Assembly: GCA_029747015.1 (NCBI GenBank)
Contig: JAKOGI010000141.1
Coordinates: forward strand, 1-64,000
Source: Carnegiea gigantea
Lineage: Eukaryota > Streptophyta > Magnoliopsida > Caryophyllales > Cactaceae
Length of the DNA: 64,000 nt
Direction of reading: 5' to 3'
The notes under the pieces were generated by a model. It saw nothing but the letters and a program-made list of their open reading frames with translations. It ran no database searches and was not told where the DNA came from. Made by a program: the position numbers and the translations under genes. Positions 58,028-64,000 of this stretch are shown here, one piece after another. Each line of letters starts with the position of its first letter. Positions within the stretch are counted from its first letter, which is position 1.

Positions 58028-58966
58028 TGTAAACACAAATTTCAAGCCTAAAGTAAATAAGAAAAGACTAAAGTAAATTAGACAAGAATTTGAGTGAAAG
58101 ATTAAATCTTTGTATTGATTTGTATATAGGTACAACTCTACTGAATACAATGAGAGTAATCCTCTGATTTGATCTCGTTGAATGAGTTTGAATGAGTTTT
58201 ATCTTGAGAGATGGGCTAAGAGACTTAATCTCAATCAGGACAAGTATTTGGTCTTCGAGGGAGGATGACGCGTGATTGTTATTTTTCTTCAAATAGTGAC
58301 TGTTTGAGTGTTAGTGATTTCTTTCAATTTTTGAACTTCGAATAAAGGGGGCATAGGGGTCTATTTACAGGAAACCTTCTGCCTCCCCTTTGAAAGCCAG
58401 GATGAGCTTTGACCTCATTTTAGGCCTTCAATCGAGCCTCATCTTGGATCAATTTGACTTAGGCGTCATTTACTTTGACTTTGACTTTGACTTGGCTTTT
58501 GATCAAATCTTGACTTGGAAGTCGTTCGGGCTTGAGTTGTGACTTGACTTGGAAGTCATCTCTTGGGCCTTGATCTGGGCTTTAACTCGGGTTTTGACTT
58601 GGGAGTCTCTTAAGCTTTAACCGGGCCTTGACTTGAAAGTCGTTTGGGCATGTGTCATGATCTAGACTTTGACTTAGACTTAGACTTAGACTTGGGCTTT
58701 GACCATGCCTTGACTTGGAAATCGTTCAGGCTTGGGTCGTGACTTGACTTGAAAGTCTCTTGGGCTTTGATTTGGAAGTCATTTGGGTTTTGACCGGGCC
58801 TTAACTTGGAAGTCGTTCAGGCTTGAATCGTGACTTGACTTGAAAGTCTCTTGGGTTTTGGCTTGGAAGTCATTTGGACTTAATTAAATTAATTAAAAGG
58901 GTTGACCTAAATAATTAATTTAATTTTATATCTTGATACGACACATAAATATTTTTAGTACCTACA
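58028..58966 (-). repeat. Gypsy element 5' LTR (939 bp)
   Basis: TG...CA ends. Carries an array of GACTTGGAAGTCGTT / TGGGCTTTGACTTGG units (58480-58870), longer than in the 3' LTR. Confidence 0.93.
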
Positions 58967-58971
58967 GCTTG

Positions 58972-60559
58972 TATTCCTCTTTGTTTTGTATGCCTACGCC
59001 ATCCTGATGCTATGCGCTATATCTAAAAGAAAATTTTACATTCCTCAGGAAGTTGATGTCTATGCTACATTAGAAACCAATAGGAAGACTGGTCCTTTTT
59101 AAAACTCAAAACTCTTACGTTTTATGGCTATATATTGGGCGTTTTGAGTGTAGTTTCTATGAAAATTGCACAACTAGTTCTTACCCTTTCTTGCTTAAGT
59201 AGGATCCTGGAGTACTAGGTTCTTCCAGCTTGAAGTTGTATGGTTGGACAGGTAGGTCCTGATCAATGAAGCAAGGGTATGTAGGATGGACAAAGTGTAG
59301 TAAGAACGTGAGTTTTCTAGCTAAAACCATTCACATCTGTGTAAATTCAGGTCAAAAGAGCATTTTCTAGATAGTACCAGAGCCAGGCCCGCAATGTGTC
59401 ATTGGGTCGTCTCATTTCTCTTCAAGTACTTGACAATCATTTATGGACCAAGAATCTTCAAAAACTTGATGAGTCCTATATCTAAAGACATCAATGTAGG
59501 ATACTTGGAGGCTGAGGCCGAGTCTGAGCCATATAAGTGACTGCATTTTCTGCATAGACCTTGCATTTGTAAGTAGCGACCTCTCGAAGTCCTAAACAAA
59601 GTTGTCAGCATCATGTTATTGAAGGTGGGACTCGAAAGCATACTAATAAGCGCTTATCTGTTCAGGGAAACTGTCTGTTCATTACTAAAAACAACTCATT
59701 TATTTGGCAAACAACCTTCATCTGTGTATTATGCTTGTGCTTAAATATTTCTCCACATCCATGAGCTAGCTGTGTAGAATAGTTAAGCCTAAGCCTTCAA
59801 GAGAAAACCGTTCATTTATTACTGAGAGAAGTACATTTGAGCACTTGTCTATTTGGTAATCAACTTTCATAATGCATTATGCTCATGCTTAAATATTTGT
59901 TTGACTATGTCCTTACCTCATCATTATTGTGCATATTTGTTTTCCTAATTTTGAGGGTTTAAGGGTTTTTAGATATTCCAATGTAGTTTGGAAAATGAAT
60001 TTTTGTTTATGGTATAGTCCATGCAATTTTTTGTAATGTATAATATTAGATGGTGAAAGGTACCTTGAGCTTATTCTTTTTCAGCTTTATTTATTTATTT
60101 CAAATTTTACTGAATTTTAGATTGAACAGAGAAGTACCATTTTAATTGGTGTGTAACTTGACTATGTAATTAAAAAACAAATGATTCCATTAATCGATGG
60201 CTGTCACATGGAATACTTTTTTCTTTTTATTTAAAAGTAATAATATAAAATTCAGTATTTTTGTTGTTCTATACGTTTCTACAATCAAATATAGTTGCTA
60301 GTGCTGATGTGGGGTATTGCCTTGCATTCACTCTGATATACAGGGTTGTGTTGGTAACTAACTGCCTCTTAAAAAATTTTAGCTGAGAAACATGATATAC
60401 ATTATGTATTTGAGCTGATGGTAAATCAATTCATAAGTTACCTTTCCAACAGTGGAGTCCACTTAAAATGACCCAAAATACTAAGGTTTAGTTTCTCATT
60501 AGATTTGTGCTGGAGTCTTTGCATCTTGAGCCAAATTTAGTCCCTAGAAAGAAAGCTCC
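58972..60559. other. Spacer right of the gypsy element
   Basis: No supported gene. Two imperfect direct copies about 136 bp apart share TTATGCT.ATGCTTAAATATTT (near 59732 and 59868) and a TATTTGG.AA.CAACTTTCAT block. Confidence 0.4.
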
Positions 60560-61200
60560 CCTCAGCTAATCTATGCTTGTCAACTTTAGCATTGTTTCTT
60601 TCCTTTGGAGAGTTATGTCTACCAAGTCCACCTTGGACTCCCCAGGAAGATAAGGCAAATGCAATAGAGGAGGTTAATTGTAGACTACCTCATATGGGGC
60701 TAAATATATAGCAGAGTGAAAGGTGGTATTGTACTCAACAACTTTCCAGACATCAACAAGGGGTAACCATTTACACCAATTCCTGGATTCTGAAGATGTA
60801 ATACACCCTTAACAACTTTCCAGATATTGATTCACTGCTTCTATTCAACCATCTATCTAAGATGGTAAGCAGATGACAACAGCAGGTTCAATTCTTGGAT
60901 GGAAAAAGTATTTGCCAGAATTGGTTCATGAATACATTGTCTCTATCACTTATGATAGACTAGGGCCATCCGTATCGCTTGTAAACATGATCTAAATAAC
61001 TCAAAGCTTCATCCAAACCTTAGTAGGGGTATGAGAAAGGCATAAAATGAGCATATTTGCTATAACCGTCAACTATTACAAAGATCACATCTTCTCTTAT
61101 TGATATAAGCAAGGCAATCCAGTGATGAATCTCATATACCATTCCTGGATTAGAAGAGGAGTCATGCTTATTTGGTTGACATGGGGTAATCACAATTGGT
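60560..61200 (-). pseudogene. Ty3-gypsy integrase fragment, pseudogene
   Basis: On the minus strand, pieces in several frames follow the gypsy integrase order: MRFITGLPC (about 61135), VIFVIVDGYSKYAHFMPFSY (about 61075-61025; first catalytic Asp region), DHVYK-like and VNQYLES blocks (60860-60820), then WCKWLPLVDVW, YNTTFHSAIYLAPYEVVYN (about 60750-60690) and PYLPGESKVDLVDI (about 60640). Stops and frameshifts between all blocks. No LTR was found, so it is an isolated relic. Confidence 0.8.
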
Positions 61201-61433
61201 TACCCTCACGTTTTAGCTATTGATTTTTTAACCTTGAGCTTTTCACATTAATATTTTAGTGCCTCCACATTTATGTAATTTAATTTTTAGGTATCCTCTA
61301 TTTTTTTCTGAAGTCCTTAAACTTTTAAAAATCTGTAATTTAACCCCAATATTTAAAAACTTATTTTCGAAAATTTTAATTTTGTGCATACGCATTTTCT
61401 CCCATTAAGTACTATTTTCGATCCTCTTTCATT
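61201..61433. other. Spacer between integrase relic and pararetrovirus relic
   Basis: AT-rich, nothing recognised. It could hold the viral leader's upstream part or an old LTR end. Confidence 0.3.
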
Positions 61434-61447
61434 TGATATCAGAGCCA
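61434..61447 (+). other. tRNA-Met-type primer site at the start of the pararetrovirus relic
   Basis: TGATATCAGAGCCA differs by one base (GA for GG) from the TGGTATCAGAGCCA consensus used by caulimovirids and many copia elements. Virus-like coding sequence follows about 450 bases downstream in the same orientation, and no LTR precedes it. Confidence 0.6.
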
Positions 61448-61513
61448 CGTGACCAAAAATAATTAAGATAATTAAGCTAATTAATGACTAATTAAGCTAA
61501 TTAACGATGATTA

Positions 61514-63514
61514 ATGCTTGAATCGTCACCTGCTTGCCCTAGTCCTAATTATTCACATATTGACCACTTACCAGAAGGTATTACCTTATTAGTACCTCAA
61601 TTAAACTATATAACTGATACAGTTTTAGAACTAAAAGTAGAATTATCTAAAGTTAAGTCTGAACTCAAGGAGTTTAAGAATCAGTTAACTGTAGTCCACT
61701 TTCCCTTATTAACGAAGTTAGGCATAGTGAAGAGGCCACTTCCAGTATTATTACTCCTTTTCAGCATAAATATCCTTTTCGAAACCCAAAAAATAAGATT
61801 CAACTTCTTCTACAAGAGATAAAAATTCAAAAAGAAATCGGAGAAAAATCTGGTGAAAAAACGACTGAAAAGAAAGAAAAAAACAGATGGAGTATGAACA
61901 ATATACTCTTGAAGAGTTACAAAAAATATTCGAAAAAGAACAGAATACGGTAGAATTAAACAAAATTATGGGTGCAATTAGTGATAAACATGACGTTTTA
62001 TCCGATGATAATGAAGAGACCAATAATGTCCAATTAGAAGAAGAAATATATCAGCAAATGAATCTGATTAAATTAGAAAATCTCAATGCATTGCTATTAG
62101 AAGAAATTAGGAGGAAACTTGATAAAAAATATGGTAAAATAACTGTTGAAAATTGGCTCAATGAAATTGGAGAAGTTGATTTATATGAAACGGAGACTAA
62201 TCTAGTTAAGAATGTCATTCCTAAACCTGAAGAATTTGATGAACCGTCTAGAAGAAATAGTCATTTCCTAAAACCTAGGTACGTTCTAGCAGGACGTACA
62301 AGCAATTTTCCTTCGGGTTTATCCCAAGGAAATCCACGACCTATGAAGAAATTGGCCTAACCCCAATTAGCCAAACTGGGTATATCTTAAACATTGATGG
62401 ATTCCGTAATAGAGAAGAAATATTTGAACACTGAAAAAGATGAATGAATAGTATTTTAAATCTAAATACCACGTGAACTGTAGCAAACTTCCAAAACTAT
62501 GTCGAACATAGTTTTTCTGGTACTGTAACCAATTGATATGATTCATTAAGTGAAGATGGTAAAAATACATTAAGAATGATGGAAACACCAGCTGTCATGT
62601 TTAGAAATTTATGAAAGGAAATAAAAACTGAATTCATTGGAACTAAACTTGATTCTGAAGAAAAAGAAAGAGAATGGCAAAGAAAAATTAATAACATAGA
62701 ATTATGGGACATGAGATATCTAGAAAATTATATTGCTGAATTCAGTCAGTATTATTACAAAATTGGGCATAATGAAACCAATATTAGAATGTTCTATGAC
62801 AAATTGTCATATCCGATAAATTTCATAATTAATGAAAAATACATGGCATGGCTTGAACGAACAAATGTTGTCGATACCCTTGGTTCAAGAATTTCTTATT
62901 TAAGAAAATGGGTCAATGAAAAATATCTTGATCTTCAAAAACAAAAGAAGACTAAGAAGCAGTTTTTAACTTGCTGGAATTCACTTCACCAATAGGGAAA
63001 GGAACCTGAAAAAAAAGGAAAAAAATTCTATAAGAAAAAGAGCTTTAACAAGCAAATGGGTGAGAAATATAGAAGAAAATACTATAACAAACCAAGTCCT
63101 AAAAAACGTAGATTTTTTAGGAAAACTGCTTATTACCCAGTAGGAAAAAACAACTGCAAGTGTTGGGCATACGGAGAAGTAGGGCATTATGCTAATGAAT
63201 ACAAAAATAGAAAGAATAACAAGCTTATTGAAACCTTGGGAAGCCTAGATTATGTTGAGCATAGTAAAGATGAAGCATTAGACCTAGCCCTAAGTAACAA
63301 CAAAGGAATTGTTGAAATCATATTGGACAATAAATATGAAGAAAGTGATTATGAAGAAACAAGTCATATAATAGAGAATAGCTCAGTTAGCCTTCGTAAT
63401 CTTCAAGAAGAAGAGTTTGTGGCAGATAATAATCATGAAGAAGTTAAAGGAGATTGGGTTCTTCCCATAATCCAAAAGGGCATGATCTATAAAAATGATA
63501 AACCTCGATTTTGA
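61514..63514 (+). pseudogene. Endogenous pararetrovirus (Caulimoviridae) coat-protein region, degraded
   Basis: An old, broken copy of a plant pararetrovirus capsid region. Upstream a small frame (61514-61822) has a coiled-coil segment. The main region (61887-63514) is Glu/Lys/Asn-rich and AT-rich: an acidic N-terminal part to 62360, a core readable only across frames (62370-63000) with many stops, a very basic Lys/Arg block (63000-63130), a CCHC-type zinc knuckle (about 63155-63210; GHYANE) and an acidic C-terminus ending at 63512. This basic block plus knuckle plus acidic tail is the caulimovirid coat-protein layout. Two zinc-binding Cys positions read Tyr, and most stops sit at Trp codons, as in methylated DNA decay. 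Movement protein, protease and reverse transcriptase are not seen. Genus not resolved. Cannot yield virus. Confidence 0.75.
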
Positions 63515-64000
63515 CTGATTTTTGACCCTAATTTAACCCTTGTTTGCCCACAATCTCTTGACTAACCTTAGCTAGAAGAAGGTGAATGCACCCTCATTAG
63601 CTCATTTTATGCTTACGAGTAGTGGTTCTCGGTTTTTCAGGTGTCTTGCCCAGAAATGTGAAAGTTCTACCCATCCTGCCAAAAAAGGAAGCTTTAGGAA
63701 TGAAATCCCAGGAAGATCGAAGGTTTGATGAAGCCCCAAAGACCACAAGAATCAGAACTGGGGGCTACTGCAGGCGCATGGTCGATTGCAGGGTATGCAC
63801 GACCGTGCCTTGAAGCCAGAAGCTACACACTGTTGGACGCACAACCGAGCGTTTCAACCGTGCTACAACCAAGTGACGCACGGTTAACTGTGCGTACACG
63901 CACGGTTAACCGTGCGTACACGCACGACTTTGCGTCATTTAATTTTTCGTGACTTACTCGTTTTTGCGGGAGCGGTTATAGTATCTTAGGTTTTTTTGTT
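63515..64000. other. Unassigned sequence, probably the edge of another LTR element
   Basis: The AT-rich viral composition stops at about 63520. The following DNA is more balanced, with CAGGTGTCTTGCCCAG and GGCGCATGGTCGATTGCAGG. The two small open frames (63622-63813; 63725-63952) have no domain. The window ends before any boundary. Confidence 0.35.
63876..63935. repeat. 22-bp tandem palindromic repeats
   Basis: Two complete 22-bp units (63876-63897 and 63898-63919) and a partial third. Each contains the self-complementary GCACGGTTAACCGTGC (one mismatch in the first unit). Related CGACCGTGC and CAACCGTGC motifs occur just upstream at 63795-63865. Confidence 0.85.

Larger units (their letters stand above)
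51085..58966 (-). mobile_element. Ty3-gypsy-type LTR retrotransposon with gag-protease only, 7.9 kb
   Basis: LTRs at 51085-51892 and 58028-58966 start TGTAAACACAAA and end TAGT.CCTACA. The target duplication GCTTG is perfect (51080-51084; 58967-58971). Orientation is minus: gag begins near 57541, just inside the 5' LTR, and a G-rich tract (CTCGAGGGGGCAATT on the minus strand) abuts the 3' LTR at 51893. Coding stops after the protease; no reverse transcriptase, RNase H or integrase motif is present in the remaining 3.4 kb, which instead holds tandem repeats and pyrimidine tracts. The element is non-autonomous, and even its gag-protease frame is broken. Confidence 0.93.

Noticed and set aside
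61434..61447. Primer site of a Ty1-copia element
   Set aside because: No LTR precedes it and the downstream coding resembles a caulimovirid coat protein; kept as viral at moderate confidence only.

Overview
This window is plant nuclear DNA, most likely from a woody dicot or other non-grass angiosperm. The evidence is GT-AG introns, AT-rich intergenic DNA, long AT and TAA microsatellites, and plant-specific transposon families (CACTA with TNP2/DUF4218/DUF4216 domains, PIF/Harbinger, Mutator-like, Ty1-copia, Ty3-gypsy, hAT and Tourist MITEs). There are also land-plant gene relics: a DUF3615-like gene, an mTERF and a papain-like gene. I cannot name the species. Almost everything is transposon-derived or decayed; the only intact long reading frame is the gag-pol of a young Ty1-copia element.

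Layout. 1-380: AT/GT microsatellite. 1107-9073: a heavily mutated CACTA element (CACTA-1). 9.3-13.3 kb: a segment duplicated at 23.8-24.2 kb, a Tourist-like MITE (10638-10875) and three copies of an unknown AT-rich repeat. 15.05-18.0 kb: a broken PIF/Harbinger pair (nuclease plus Myb/SANT protein) on the minus strand. 18337-19665: a Mutator-like element with long TIRs, a 9-bp target duplication and no transposase (Pack-MULE-like). 20496-21838: a four-exon DUF3615-like gene with one in-frame stop. 24.37-25.27 kb: a hAT-like MITE. 26104-32939 (minus): a papain-like gene lacking the catalytic Cys, one exon of which is split by an intact Ty1-copia element (27639-32669). 34.5-35.5 kb: an inverted copy of that gene's tail, itself hit by a hAT-like MITE (34830-35448). 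35824-46341: a complete CACTA element (CACTA-2, target duplication TCT) carrying a 2.47-kb solo LTR (39950-42421, target duplication TTGAC). 49.3-49.9 kb: an mTERF pseudogene. 51085-58966: a gag-protease-only Ty3-gypsy element with long non-coding tandem repeats (target duplication GCTTG). 60.6-61.2 kb: a gypsy integrase relic. 61.4-63.5 kb: an endogenous pararetrovirus (Caulimoviridae) fragment with a tRNA-Met primer site and coat-protein region. 63.5-64.0 kb: palindromic short repeats of another element.

How it fits together. The layers can be ordered: CACTA-2 landed in an older repeat, and later a gypsy element landed in CACTA-2 and recombined to a solo LTR. The papain-like gene was duplicated in inverted orientation, then a MITE hit one copy and, much more recently, copia hit the other. 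The two CACTA elements have the same gene order (TNP2-type transposase, then a Transposase_24-like second gene). Both show Trp/Arg/Gln-to-stop changes typical of cytosine-methylation decay, so neither should be autonomous. I found no unambiguously new functional system. The most noteworthy objects are the Pack-MULE-like element, the Cys-less papain-like gene with its inverted duplicate, the truncated gypsy element with 87-bp repeats, and the unidentified repeat family at 11.5-12.85 kb.
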